The position numbers and the translations under genes are program-made. A stretch of 43,387 bases of DNA from Candidatus Obscuribacter sp. (GTDB taxonomy: Bacteria; Cyanobacteriota; Vampirovibrionia; Obscuribacterales; Obscuribacteraceae), in the NCBI GenBank assembly GCA_021772095.1, contig JADYXR010000256.1, positions 1 through 43,387 of the forward strand. Reading direction: 5' to 3'. This document shows positions 34,086-42,424 of the stretch, piece after piece. The notes under the pieces were generated by a model, which did no database searches, was not told the DNA's origin, and saw only the letters and a program-made list of their open reading frames with translations. Numbering within the stretch: the first letter of the stretch is position 1; the number at the start of each line of letters is the position of its first letter.

Positions 34086-34278
34086 TTTCATATCCCCTCT
34101 AGCCGCTCACGGCTCGACGTACCTTCTAATTGCGGTCTTCTTCCCGCTTGCACAGTAGCTGCATAGCCCACGGTGGCGCTTGCGATGCTTAAATCCGCTA
34201 AATTGCACTAGAATGGCTGCCCGGTGCTATTAGAAAAGTACCGGTCTCCTTGTGAAGCGGCTTATAAGGATAAATACT

Positions 34279-34446
34279 GTGAGTTCCAAGTCAATAATCT
34301 TTATGGTGGTGGTTGCCTCCGTGGTCTTCGGAGTCACCTGGATGGATTGCCAATACATGAGTTCGCGGTCTACATTGGAAGCGAACAACCAGTACAGCGA
34401 CAAGCCATTGCAAACGGCATCTAGCTCTTACCGTGAAGTGAGATAA
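34279..34446 (+). CDS. Small single-pass membrane protein
   Basis: A 55-residue protein with one hydrophobic helix (IIFMVVVASVVFGVTWM, residues 6-22) and a polar tail. The GTG at 34279 follows AAGGA at a spacing of eight bases. The frame is open to another GTG at 34252. It lies between the divergent Ser/Thr-rich gene and the LRR gene. Short length limits confidence. Confidence 0.45.
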   Translation: MSSKSIIFMVVVASVVFGVTWMDCQYMSSRSTLEANNQYSDKPLQTASSSYREVR

Positions 34447-34575
34447 ACTGTTTAATTCGTCGAAAACATGCGAATGGCTTCGGTTTCGTATTCATCCACA
34501 GTGGCATGTTCTTTATAGGAACCCCGCTGGAGATTCGAAATCACGTCTTCAAAGAAATTTCGCCTGAAGATTGAC

Positions 34576-35529
34576 ATGTGGATCCTGCTGGGAGTGACCG
34601 TCTTACTCCTGGTGGCTATGGTCATTGCTGTTCTTCGGTTGGTCGATCAGTCCGACTTGCACGTGGCCGAAGTCAGAAAAGTAAAAATCAAGCTTAACGA
34701 CGCACAGTTCCGCGCGAAAACGTCGGAAGCTGATGAAGTAATCGAACGCGACATTCGCCGAGATCCTCATAGAACAGAGGCTGTCTATGCGCATTGGGAG
34801 ATGAGCCGCGGCGCGATGAAACTGATCGGCACGATGGAAAATCTTCAGAAGCTCGATCTTACTGATGCGACGATAAAAGATTCATGGCTTCGATACCTCG
34901 AGAAACTGCCGTTGCAAACCATTGACCTCGCAGGTTCGACTATTTCTGATGCCGGTACAAAACATCTGGCAAAAATACCGACGCTGCGAAACTTGAAAGT
35001 TTATGATACCGCTGTTAGTGGCAAATCAATTGCGATACTTGCACCTCTAAAAGATTTGAGGATGCTGCAAATCAATGGTACCAAAACTACTGATGAAGAT
35101 ATCCTTGGCCTGACTGCCTTTCCGCAACTCGAGGATCTGGATCTGAGCGGCACTTTTATTACCGAAGAATCAAGCAAGACGTTTATGAATATGGATAAAC
35201 TCCAGAGCCTTGAATTAAATCACCTGGCGCAAACTAAAGCATCGCTCGAACGTTTAAAACAGATGAAGTCGCTCCGTAAGCTGAGTTTGGTAGGGTGTGA
35301 CATTGATGACGAGAAAGCTGTGATTTTGTCGCAATTTCCACACGTTGTGTTTTTGAGCCTGGGCGAAAATCCACTTACTGATAAAGGATTGCTGGCATTA
35401 GCTAGGCTCCCTCTGCAAGGGCTTAAGCTAGCTGATTGCAAAAGGATTACACCGGCTGGAGTTGAGAAATTTCGAAAAGCCAATCCGGCATGCAGCCTGT
35501 CGCTGGACCGACGCAAAATTGCACTTTAG
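34576..35529 (+). CDS. Membrane-anchored leucine-rich-repeat protein
   Basis: A 317-residue protein. An N-terminal uncleaved anchor (MWILLGVTVLLLVAMVIAVLRL) is followed by a linker of about 60 charged residues. From about 85 onward come some nine leucine-rich repeats of 23-25 residues (NLQKLDLTDATIKD, LRNLKVYDTAVSG, LEDLDLSGTFITEE, LRKLSLVGCDIDDE, VVFLSLGENPLTDKG). This is the bacterial cysteine-containing LRR type. It probably binds a protein ligand outside the membrane. The frame is open for 20 basic codons upstream but has no canonical start there; ATG at 34576 is the first. Confidence 0.85.
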   Translation: MWILLGVTVLLLVAMVIAVLRLVDQSDLHVAEVRKVKIKLNDAQFRAKTSEADEVIERDIRRDPHRTEAVYAHWEMSRGAMKLIGTMENLQKLDLTDATIKDSWLRYLEKLPLQTIDLAGSTISDAGTKHLAKIPTLRNLKVYDTAVSGKSIAILAPLKDLRMLQINGTKTTDEDILGLTAFPQLEDLDLSGTFITEESSKTFMNMDKLQSLELNHLAQTKASLERLKQMKSLRKLSLVGCDIDDEKAVILSQFPHVVFLSLGENPLTDKGLLALARLPLQGLKLADCKRITPAGVEKFRKANPACSLSLDRRKIAL

Positions 35530-35582
35530 TCGGATGTAGACATGAACGACGCAATGAAAAAACTGCAAGGAGAGATAAAACT

Positions 35583-36125
35583 CTATGCTGCGGCGCTTGG
35601 GTAGTGGAATGAGCGTGCTGCTTTCACGACTGTTTGAATCTGTTCGTGAAACACATCAGGTGGTGCGATGAAGCTCAATTTTTGAAAATGGAGTTTGTTG
35701 CGATACTCTCCGCGTTGCCTGCGCGGAAGAATCAATGAGTAGCAAACTTTTTTCACTTTCTTCGCATCGTCGGTGCAGATTATCTCGACCAATTCGAGAG
35801 CCCGCTTTCCATCAGGTAGTTGAACGGCCGTGGCTCTCACAATTTCGCCTAGAAGAGGAAAAATTTGAGCTGCGGTTTGTTTCGCATCTGTTAGTTCCAA
35901 TGCTCCCGGGATCATGGTGGCAGAATCGAACGCGATCAATGCGTCATCGTCCGATTTTTTTCTGGACGCCATCCACGTCAACGACAGTGTCCAATCTTCC
36001 GGTGTCGAAAACACCGCCACAGGTGCGTAAACATCCGGGTTCTTGCGAGCGAGCCTCTTCCAGGACGGAGGCAGTGTCATCGACCAACCAAATTCTGATT
36101 TATATTTTTCGCTGACTTTATTCAT
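35583..36125 (-). CDS. Unknown cytoplasmic protein (180 aa)
   Basis: A 180-residue protein without signal peptide. The sequence GWSMTLPPSWKRLARKNPDVYAPVAVF is followed by alternating strands and ends with QIQTVVKAARSFHYP. This is reminiscent of the PsbP/DUF1795-like fold (beta sheet plus a C-terminal helix), but I cannot confirm that. AAGG lies about eight bases before the ATG at 36125. It follows the 1058-residue protein gene by 28 bases on the same strand, so the two probably share a transcript. Confidence 0.7.
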   Translation of the reverse strand: MNKVSEKYKSEFGWSMTLPPSWKRLARKNPDVYAPVAVFSTPEDWTLSLTWMASRKKSDDDALIAFDSATMIPGALELTDAKQTAAQIFPLLGEIVRATAVQLPDGKRALELVEIICTDDAKKVKKVCYSLILPRRQRGEYRNKLHFQKLSFIAPPDVFHEQIQTVVKAARSFHYPSAAA

Positions 36126-36153
36126 GATTTTCGCCTTCTGACTGGAGTTAGTT

Positions 36154-39100
36154 TTAGCGCTCTTGTACTCGTCCGTCTTTGATCGTGTATTTCAGATCTT
36201 CTACAATTTTTCCGTCAATAATTTTATAGACTTTGCCCGGATCCCCGGCACTGATCACTTGAGGCGGAGTCATAGGCCGTGTGCCTCTCCAACTGCTGTT
36301 GACGCCGGTCATGTTGTTGAAGAAACTCTCAACTCGAACTTTTGTCCTATCTGTGGAGTGGTCGGCTTCCAGTCCCCATTGGTTCATGAAATTGACGAAG
36401 GTAGAACCGTCTTTCTCGAAAACATTGGTGAGTGAAACCACGTGATTAGTGTAGAGTTCGTCGTAGTCCCAGTCTATCCGCTCATAGTTAAATGGTGCTT
36501 TCCCGGCATTTACTCCGACGATCATCGATCGTTCCCCATTGGCTTTGAACGCGGTGCTCAAGTCTTCGATCTCGTTAAGTTGTAACACTCCGCGTTTCAC
36601 CCCGGTGAGCTTGGTGAGTACATCCGCGATGTCCCCCATTTGCATTCCGGAGAATTCCTTGGGCTCCTGCTCTTTATCTTTTGGAATGAATTTGCCCAAA
36701 CCATCTTCAGTTGTGATCCAGTCGTAATCTGGTTGAGCGCTGATTTGAATCGACATGTTGTCGAAGATGCGCGCTGCCAAATTCCGACCAGTGCAATCGG
36801 CTAATTTCAGATTCTCCGGATCGACTGAAACAAAATCATCCGCCTTGGCAGTGTTACTGCCGTAGGCACCATCGGCGGGGACTTTGAAGATTGGAACTTT
36901 GCCATCCGACATTGCCGCGTGGAAGCGCTTCACGTACTCATCCGGGCAATTCATCGCCATCTCGCGCCGAATCACTTCAGTGTTGCAAGTTGGTGATCTT
37001 GATTGATCGATTTCTTCCGGATGCGCAACGTCGTGCATGATGTTGATTCGGAGCGCCTTTGCCTCGTCGGGAGACAAATGCTTTGCCGTGTCCAACGTTT
37101 TCAACGAGGTGTAAAACTTGTTGATGGCCTCTGCGCCATCTTTTCGATTGGCAAATTGACGATGTATTTCCAGGAAGTCCCGAAGATCTACATTATTTTC
37201 CTGACCATTGTCTTTTAAGTATTCAAGATACTTCGACTCCGCCTTGTGGAGCGGTTCTTTAAACGCATTATCATTTTCCTCCGCTCCCCAACGATCGACT
37301 GTCAAGTCGGCATTGAGCCGGGCGCCCGAGCCATCCGGATTGTGGATCACTGTTTGGTCAGGCGTCACGATTGAACGTTCACCGCGAATGGTGGTACCAG
37401 ATAAGGTGCGACCAACGCAGTAGTCTTCTTTCACTTTATCGGTTCGCCCGCCGGCGACAGGATGTACCGAAAGGGACTCGTCGTCGTTGCGGAATGACTC
37501 TGTGCCTCGTTGCACATCGTATATTCCGGACTGCGGTTTTTTGCCCATCAAGCTTTGCGCCTGGAGATTGAATACTTCGATTCTGCGATTGCCGTTTGGG
37601 CTGGTGTAGAGAATCTTGTCGTCGGCAATGACGACGTCCTCCACGACTTTTCCTTCCTTGTCGACCCGATGTCCCGTGAACATGCCGCTTACAGTGTCGA
37701 AATTGAAATCTGTTTTATGACCATTGCTCTCGGACATCTTTATGTTGGTGAGCAGCCGACCGTTGGTCGAGCGTGTTCTTTCAACTTCCCTTGCGTCTTT
37801 ACCGCTCCAGGAATATTTATCGCTTTGAATGTTGCCGTCGCGATCGGCGGTCACGGTATACGTGGCGCCGTCCTTGGCTTGACTGATTTTGCAGCCGGCA
37901 ACTTTCTTCGGATCTTTCGGATCGTAGATTTGCGATCTCTCTAAATGCGTACCGTCCTTCAAATCGGACCAGGCCTTTTGGCCTTTGCTGAACATAATCT
38001 GCCCGCTGGCTCGCAACTGATAGCGCAGATCGACTTTGCCGTCTTTCTGGGTCTGTCCCCAGTATTCGCCGTAATCGGTTCTGTTGAATGTGAGTTTGGT
38101 TTTCTTCGAATCGTCAGCGTTGTCGTTTAAAGTTATGTGCACCTTATACGGTGGCATCTTTCCTGCAGGTTGCAGAACCTCTTCGACCTTTCGTCCCCAA
38201 TCATCTTTGCCTGTGCGTTTAGTCAGCTTGTCAGCTTTGTATTCTTCCACCGTGCCGTTTTCGAATGTTCTGGTGACTACATCGCCTTGCTTTTTTACTT
38301 CGTATAAAACCAGAGTATCGTGCTCCGCGCGACCTTGAATTGAAGCAATCACGTCGCCGGACTTATCTGTTTTCTTTCCTTTTAAAAGTCCTTTGTCATC
38401 GGGTTCTACTTCGATTAGAGTACCCGCTTTCCAGTCCTGTACATTGATTCTCAAAAGTTTGCTGTCTTTAGGATTAAACTCCATCGACACTCGACGTTCA
38501 TTCTCGTCGTTATAAACTTTCGATTTGAGTCCATAGTCCGGCGGCAAACGCTCAGAACGAACTCCGTTGGCATCGGTCTCGATTCTGCGCTCTTCATAGG
38601 TTTTAGATATCGTGCAGTTCTTCTTCTCTTCGGGATCCCAGCTGACATTGACTTCGCACCCGGCGGCGCGATCGTTGTAAGTCGCTTTGCCTTGCCCGCG
38701 TTCGCTTTGTTCTACTTTGCTGCCGTCGTGCCACGAAGTATAAGTTGTTCCTTTGGCACTATATGTGATACCGCCATCAGCTTGCTGACCTGGCAGTTTT
38801 AAACGGCGTCCTTCGGCAATTTCTTTGTCAGCCGCTTCTAACTTGTTTAGACTGACAATCGTGGCAGCGAATTTGTCGACTTGCTCAGGAGCGGCATTGG
38901 CACCGAGTGTAGCGCTCGCTAACTCCTTTGCGGTTGTCTTTTCTGTGACCCTGAAGTTGTTCTGATATTCGCTTACCTTTGGTGCGGCACCATCCATGGT
39001 GAAACGAATGTTGCCGTCACGAAGTCCCTTTTTTAGCGATTTTGTTGCATCATCGCTGTAACTTTCCGCGGCCTCTTCCGGTGTTTTTGCGGCATCCTTC

Positions 39101-39330
39101 TTATGAACGCTTTTGTAGATATTCTCCGTGCTGGCTGAGAGCCAGGTGTTGGATTCTGTACCTCGTCCATCCGGTCTATAAGCCGGTCTTTGGAAGTCGA
39201 GAAACTCTTTGAGGTACAAACTGGGGCTGGAATCTTTTACAACATTTCCTGGTGGACGTTGTAGAAAATCACGCAGTGGTTGTTGATCCGGACTCTTTGT
39301 CAATTGATTTTCAGCAGCAAGTGGTTCCAT
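36154..39330 (-). CDS. Giant repeat-rich protein with a C-terminal papain-like cysteine protease domain
   Basis: A 1058-residue protein. Residues 1-130 are polar. About 130-700 is beta-strand-rich with repeating Gly/Asp/Lys motifs (for example EVNVSWDPEEKK-like and FENGTVEEYKADKLT), similar in style to YD/RHS-type repeats. The C-terminal region carries the papain order: Gln776-x5-Cys782 (DQSRSPTCN), His963 (TNHVVSL) and Asn983 (FMNQWG, cf. KNSWG in papain). The Gln-Cys spacing equals the papain oxyanion-hole Gln to nucleophile Cys spacing. The ATG at 39330 has GGAG ten bases upstream; the frame extends to 39414. No signal peptide is evident. Protease activity is inferred. Confidence 0.75.
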   Translation of the reverse strand: MEPLAAENQLTKSPDQQPLRDFLQRPPGNVVKDSSPSLYLKEFLDFQRPAYRPDGRGTESNTWLSASTENIYKSVHKKDAAKTPEEAAESYSDDATKSLKKGLRDGNIRFTMDGAAPKVSEYQNNFRVTEKTTAKELASATLGANAAPEQVDKFAATIVSLNKLEAADKEIAEGRRLKLPGQQADGGITYSAKGTTYTSWHDGSKVEQSERGQGKATYNDRAAGCEVNVSWDPEEKKNCTISKTYEERRIETDANGVRSERLPPDYGLKSKVYNDENERRVSMEFNPKDSKLLRINVQDWKAGTLIEVEPDDKGLLKGKKTDKSGDVIASIQGRAEHDTLVLYEVKKQGDVVTRTFENGTVEEYKADKLTKRTGKDDWGRKVEEVLQPAGKMPPYKVHITLNDNADDSKKTKLTFNRTDYGEYWGQTQKDGKVDLRYQLRASGQIMFSKGQKAWSDLKDGTHLERSQIYDPKDPKKVAGCKISQAKDGATYTVTADRDGNIQSDKYSWSGKDAREVERTRSTNGRLLTNIKMSESNGHKTDFNFDTVSGMFTGHRVDKEGKVVEDVVIADDKILYTSPNGNRRIEVFNLQAQSLMGKKPQSGIYDVQRGTESFRNDDESLSVHPVAGGRTDKVKEDYCVGRTLSGTTIRGERSIVTPDQTVIHNPDGSGARLNADLTVDRWGAEENDNAFKEPLHKAESKYLEYLKDNGQENNVDLRDFLEIHRQFANRKDGAEAINKFYTSLKTLDTAKHLSPDEAKALRINIMHDVAHPEEIDQSRSPTCNTEVIRREMAMNCPDEYVKRFHAAMSDGKVPIFKVPADGAYGSNTAKADDFVSVDPENLKLADCTGRNLAARIFDNMSIQISAQPDYDWITTEDGLGKFIPKDKEQEPKEFSGMQMGDIADVLTKLTGVKRGVLQLNEIEDLSTAFKANGERSMIVGVNAGKAPFNYERIDWDYDELYTNHVVSLTNVFEKDGSTFVNFMNQWGLEADHSTDRTKVRVESFFNNMTGVNSSWRGTRPMTPPQVISAGDPGKVYKIIDGKIVEDLKYTIKDGRVQER

Positions 39331-39472
39331 AACATGTTTTCTCCAACCAGTGCAAAACCGGCTCGGGCTGGAGCCCGAACGCCTGATTTGTTGCACGAAT
39401 ATTAGGAATCGCAACGAAAGTGTAACACAAGGTTAATCCCGCGGATAGTGGGGTACTTACATGTTTTGGCAC

Positions 39473-39647
39473 CAAATGCGCTACCAATATCTCAAACAGA
39501 TCTTGGTTTCTTAGCCACGAATAACCTCATCATTAGAGGCTTTTAGTCCATTCTTTGATGATATGGTTGCAATATCACAAATGCGCTACTCCACACCACC
39601 AGTTTGGAAGTGGTGGCGTAATCGGTGCACGTGATTTTGAGATATTG
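39473..39647. repeat. Paired 12-bp direct and 12-bp inverted repeats in a gene-free region
   Basis: CAAATGCGCTAC occurs at 39473-39484 and again at 39578-39589. CAATATCTCAAA at 39485-39496 is matched by its exact reverse complement at 39636-39647. A CCACCA/TGGTGG stem (near 39595-39615) lies between them. The gap 39415-39792 has no credible gene. Confidence 0.6.
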
Positions 39648-39792
39648 ACAGTCATATCGCTATGAACAGGAATCTTTTAGTTTTAATGTTCAAGCACCGC
39701 GAGCAAATTGAAAATCGACGACTGTTGAATTCGACAGTTACCCGAGGCGACTTCGGATTTAAATTGGATACACGAGCCGAGGGACAAAAAAA

Positions 39793-40116
39793 ATGAGCCA
39801 CGAAAATTTCCAACCAAATAGTCGAACTGAATCAGTGACTGATGCACCGCAGTTGCAGTGCTTGAACTTGTGCGATGTGTATGAGGTCGGTCGAATTTTG
39901 AAAAACGACTTGTCCACTTATGGACCAGGCATGCTCAAATCCGTGGTCACTGAGACCAAGCCAGAAACGGTAGTCGCCGCCGCTGCATCTGCTGCGCTTA
40001 TCACCGTGGCAGTGCTGGCAGGTTCAGAAGTGATCATCGGAGTTGCGGGCGCTGCAGGATTGATCGCTGCGGGCAAAGTCGTAACCGACACCATACTTCC
40101 AAAAATAACGTTCTGA
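39793..40116 (+). CDS. Small protein with an Ala/Gly-rich hydrophobic hairpin
   Basis: A 107-residue protein with a polar N-terminus holding two cysteines (CLNLC, 23-27), then a continuous Ala/Gly/Val-rich hydrophobic stretch (about 60-95, AAAASAALITVAVLAGSE and IIGVAGAAGLIAAGK). It could form a glycine-zipper membrane hairpin. GAGGGA lies eight bases before the ATG at 39793. No signal peptide or family is recognised. Such composition occurs in bacteriocin-like peptides and in small pore or scaffold proteins; none can be preferred. Confidence 0.65.
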   Translation: MSHENFQPNSRTESVTDAPQLQCLNLCDVYEVGRILKNDLSTYGPGMLKSVVTETKPETVVAAAASAALITVAVLAGSEVIIGVAGAAGLIAAGKVVTDTILPKITF

Positions 40117-40154
40117 TTTCGGAGCCGCCGTTCCGAACGTTTCTCAGTTAAGCG

Positions 40155-40219
40155 AGTTCAAGAACCACTGAGGTCAGCTAGTTCAAGAATCTCTGAGTTC
40201 AATGAGTTCACTTATATCA
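40155..40219 (+). repeat. Degenerate AGTTCAAG repeats
   Basis: AGTTCAAGAA is found at 40155-40164 and 40180-40189 (25-base period), followed by weaker copies of AGTTCA up to about 40210. This is noncoding and AT-rich, between the 107-residue protein and the lipoprotein gene. Confidence 0.4.
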
Positions 40220-40276
40220 ACTAGTTCTACGAGTTTTATCGCGACCTTTCAAAAGTTTGTGTGGAAGCCGCCTAAT

Positions 40277-40310
40277 TGATATCCGAGTTTGGGGTAGAAC
40301 TCGGATATCA
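40277..40310. promoter_or_regulatory. Thirteen-base-pair perfect hairpin
   Basis: TGATATCCGAGTT is perfectly repeated in inverse orientation at 40298-40310, with an eight-base loop (40290-40297). There is no U-tract on either strand, so it is not a standard terminator. It lies 66 bases upstream of the lipoprotein start and could be a strong operator or leader hairpin. Confidence 0.6.
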
Positions 40311-40375
40311 GTTCGCGGGTCGATGGGTCTCTTGAATTTTGATAGACTTTGGCCACATCACATTGAATATGTAAT

Positions 40376-41494
40376 TTGAAAATTTCGTCGCCAAAATTCG
40401 CATACGCACTGCTGGCCAACCTGGCGTTGTTCGGCTGTCACGGACAATCGGCTGTTGCGGAAACAAGCGCGCCGATCGATCCACCGGTCGCCCCCGGAAT
40501 CGTGAAAAGCGGCATGGTTGCTCCAGCTGTTTCGTCCGCGTTGTTTACGATGTTGGATCGCACGAATCATGCAGGTTGGGATCTGGCTGAACTGAAGGCT
40601 TATCGCATCGCCGATGGTCGCCTCGTTCCTCAGGATATTCCGTCTGCCATTTCCGGAATAAAGGGTTTAGCTGTTGCCACTCCAGCTGTCACCGAGCAGC
40701 CGCCCGTCGATTCGACTTTTAGTTTGCCGATTTCTAGCGGCGATGTTTATCCGCTTGCCGAATTTCGATGCAAAGTCATAGTCCAGAAAAGATTCAAACG
40801 CGGCAATCGCTATATAACGATTCGCGCTTTCGAATTTGACAACTCGATGGGCGCTCACGCCGCATATGACATGCTGCGCAAAGGCTCCACCACTGTCATA
40901 AAACGAGGCGATGGTTCGTCTGACGATGGCGACAGCGTTTCTTTCTGGCAAGACAATTTTCTGTTTATTATCGCGGGCACATCTTTGGATGACGATGAAA
41001 GCAAAGATGTCATCGGAGTCTTCGCAACGAATCTGTCAAAAGGCGTAATTACACACGCGCAACCGCCAGTGATACTATCGAAATTACCGGTCATAGACCG
41101 CGTTAGGGGTAGCGAGAGAGTTGTAATGGGTCCCGCATCGGCAGCCAGGGCGATGCAGGCTCCGGAGCTTGAAACTCTGTTCTCGCAAGCGGTGCGCTCC
41201 GCCGCCGTGGCTGACTATCAGGTTTTCATTCCTGTCAGAGAACGGATGCGACTTCTATATATAGACTACGCCGATCCGAAAATGGCTGAGACCGCGTTCG
41301 AATCGTTTACGACCAGACTTGAAGAGTTGCATGATCCGGAAAAGGGATGGCCTTCAGATGGGCGCACATTGTTTCGCGTCGGCAGGACATTTTTGTACTG
41401 TCAGGTGAAACCGTCTGGACGTTTGCTGTTGATAACCGGCGCTAAAAAAGCGCGCTCGCCAATTTTGCTTGCTGGGCAAGTTCTGGAACGCTAA
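40376..41494 (+). CDS. Probable lipoprotein of unknown function
   Basis: A 372-residue protein. The N-terminus MKISSPKFAYALLANLALFGC has a hydrophobic core ending in a lipobox-like LFGC (Cys21), so lipidation is likely. The mature protein begins with a Pro-rich spacer. Two roughly similar globular halves may follow, with conserved-looking FDNSMGAHAAYDMLRKG and YADPKMAETAFESFTTRLEEL (similar AY/AF-x-x-[FM] helices), hinting at a duplicated domain. The TTG at 40376 has no clear ribosome site. I do not recognise the family. Confidence 0.7.
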   Translation: MKISSPKFAYALLANLALFGCHGQSAVAETSAPIDPPVAPGIVKSGMVAPAVSSALFTMLDRTNHAGWDLAELKAYRIADGRLVPQDIPSAISGIKGLAVATPAVTEQPPVDSTFSLPISSGDVYPLAEFRCKVIVQKRFKRGNRYITIRAFEFDNSMGAHAAYDMLRKGSTTVIKRGDGSSDDGDSVSFWQDNFLFIIAGTSLDDDESKDVIGVFATNLSKGVITHAQPPVILSKLPVIDRVRGSERVVMGPASAARAMQAPELETLFSQAVRSAAVADYQVFIPVRERMRLLYIDYADPKMAETAFESFTTRLEELHDPEKGWPSDGRTLFRVGRTFLYCQVKPSGRLLLITGAKKARSPILLAGQVLER

Positions 41495-41518
41495 ACCAAG
41501 TCCTGTCGGCAATTTTTA

Positions 41519-41592
41519 CTCAACCGTTATTGGTTGAGCATTCCAACGAAGCCAGCCGATCGGCGTTCTAAGTTCAATCGTTATCGGTTGAG
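41519..41592. repeat. Two related short hairpins
   Basis: CTCAACC-GTTATT-GGTTGAG (41519-41538) is a perfect seven-base stem. At 41574-41592 a second, similar element (TCAATCGTTATCGGTTGAG) pairs with a wobble. The shared CGTTAT[TC] loop and the GGTTGAG arm suggest a duplicated element. They lie within the 315-base gap after the lipoprotein gene, which has no credible gene. Confidence 0.5.
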
Positions 41593-41712
41593 TTTTGAAC
41601 TGCTGCCAAATGAATGGTGGCGTATATGGTTCGAGTCTATATCTGTTGAATATATTCGTGCAAAATAGAGCGTTTGGATTCGGCTGACCATCTGGCTTTT
41701 GTTGCGAAAAGA

Positions 41713-41749
41713 AAAGTGCCCGCGATCATCTTTAGATCGCGGGCACTTT
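41713..41749 (-). terminator. Strong Rho-independent terminator (15-bp stem)
   Basis: AAAGTGCCCGCGATC and its exact reverse complement flank a seven-base loop. Read on the minus strand, the stem is followed by TTTTCTTTT, the expected U-rich tail, so it should end transcription of the gene at 41810-42424. On the plus strand the tail is short. Confidence 0.88.
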
Positions 41750-41809
41750 GGAACCCATTCAAAATTATCAGTCAGCTTTCAGGAGCTACTGATACCGAGT
41801 TGCAGAACC

Positions 41810-42424
41810 TCACTGCTTTTCGGGATTCATAGAATCAGAGATCTCGATATTGATTCCAGTCAGTTTTTGCTCGAGTGCATCTGACATGGACTTAGGCGTA
41901 CCGGCAGCGAATACAGTTTTGGACTCTGAACTCAGGCTGTCCAGGCGGGAAGTGAATGAACTGGCATTGGCTGATGACATCATCCCCTTGGAAACGCCGA
42001 GATTTACCTGGTCTTTCATGTTTTCGATTCGTTTCCAGAAAGCCGCTGCTGGACCGGTTTGCAGGCTGATGTCGGTAGTTGAAGAACTAACCGCAGGCTT
42101 GCGTGTTCCTACAGTGAGTGAGCGGCGCATGATTGTCTCAGGCTCCGAAGGCACTACGACCTGCCTTTGGACAAACACAGGCGATGACGGTATGACAACT
42201 GGGGTTTGTGGGACAACAACAGACCGTTCTTCTATAACCGTAGAGGTCGTCTGTGGGAGCGTGACTGAGCGCTCTTCGATGACAGTGGTCGAAGGTGCAA
42301 CTACGTGATGCTCGATGACTGCTGGCGAACTGACATATATAGAATCGGCTAGGGCTGCGGTTCCCAAGAACGTCGCGAGTGCTGCTCCAAGTGCTGTGGC
42401 GCCGCTTAGTTTACTGAATTGCAT
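41810..42424 (-). CDS. Exported protein with VIEERSV repeats
   Basis: A 204-residue protein with a signal peptide (KLSGATALGAALATFLGTAALA, cleavage near residue 26). A Val/Pro/Thr-rich region follows, with the near-identical repeats VIEERSVTLPQT (48-59) and VIEERSVVVPQT (63-74). A helical C-terminus of about 75 residues comes last. AGGAGGTG lies six bases before the ATG at 42424, the strongest ribosome site in the window, implying high expression. A strong terminator follows. No family is recognised. Confidence 0.78.
   Translation of the reverse strand: MQFSKLSGATALGAALATFLGTAALADSIYVSSPAVIEHHVVAPSTTVIEERSVTLPQTTSTVIEERSVVVPQTPVVIPSSPVFVQRQVVVPSEPETIMRRSLTVGTRKPAVSSSTTDISLQTGPAAAFWKRIENMKDQVNLGVSKGMMSSANASSFTSRLDSLSSESKTVFAAGTPKSMSDALEQKLTGINIEISDSMNPEKQ

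Noticed and set aside
35542..35604. 20-codon frame after the LRR gene
   Set aside because: Overlaps the end of the converging gene, is very short, and its only strong ribosome-like site (AAGGAGAG) lies inside it.
41620..41645. tRNA-like GGTTCGAGTC (T-arm)
   Set aside because: No acceptor, D or anticodon arms can be folded around it.
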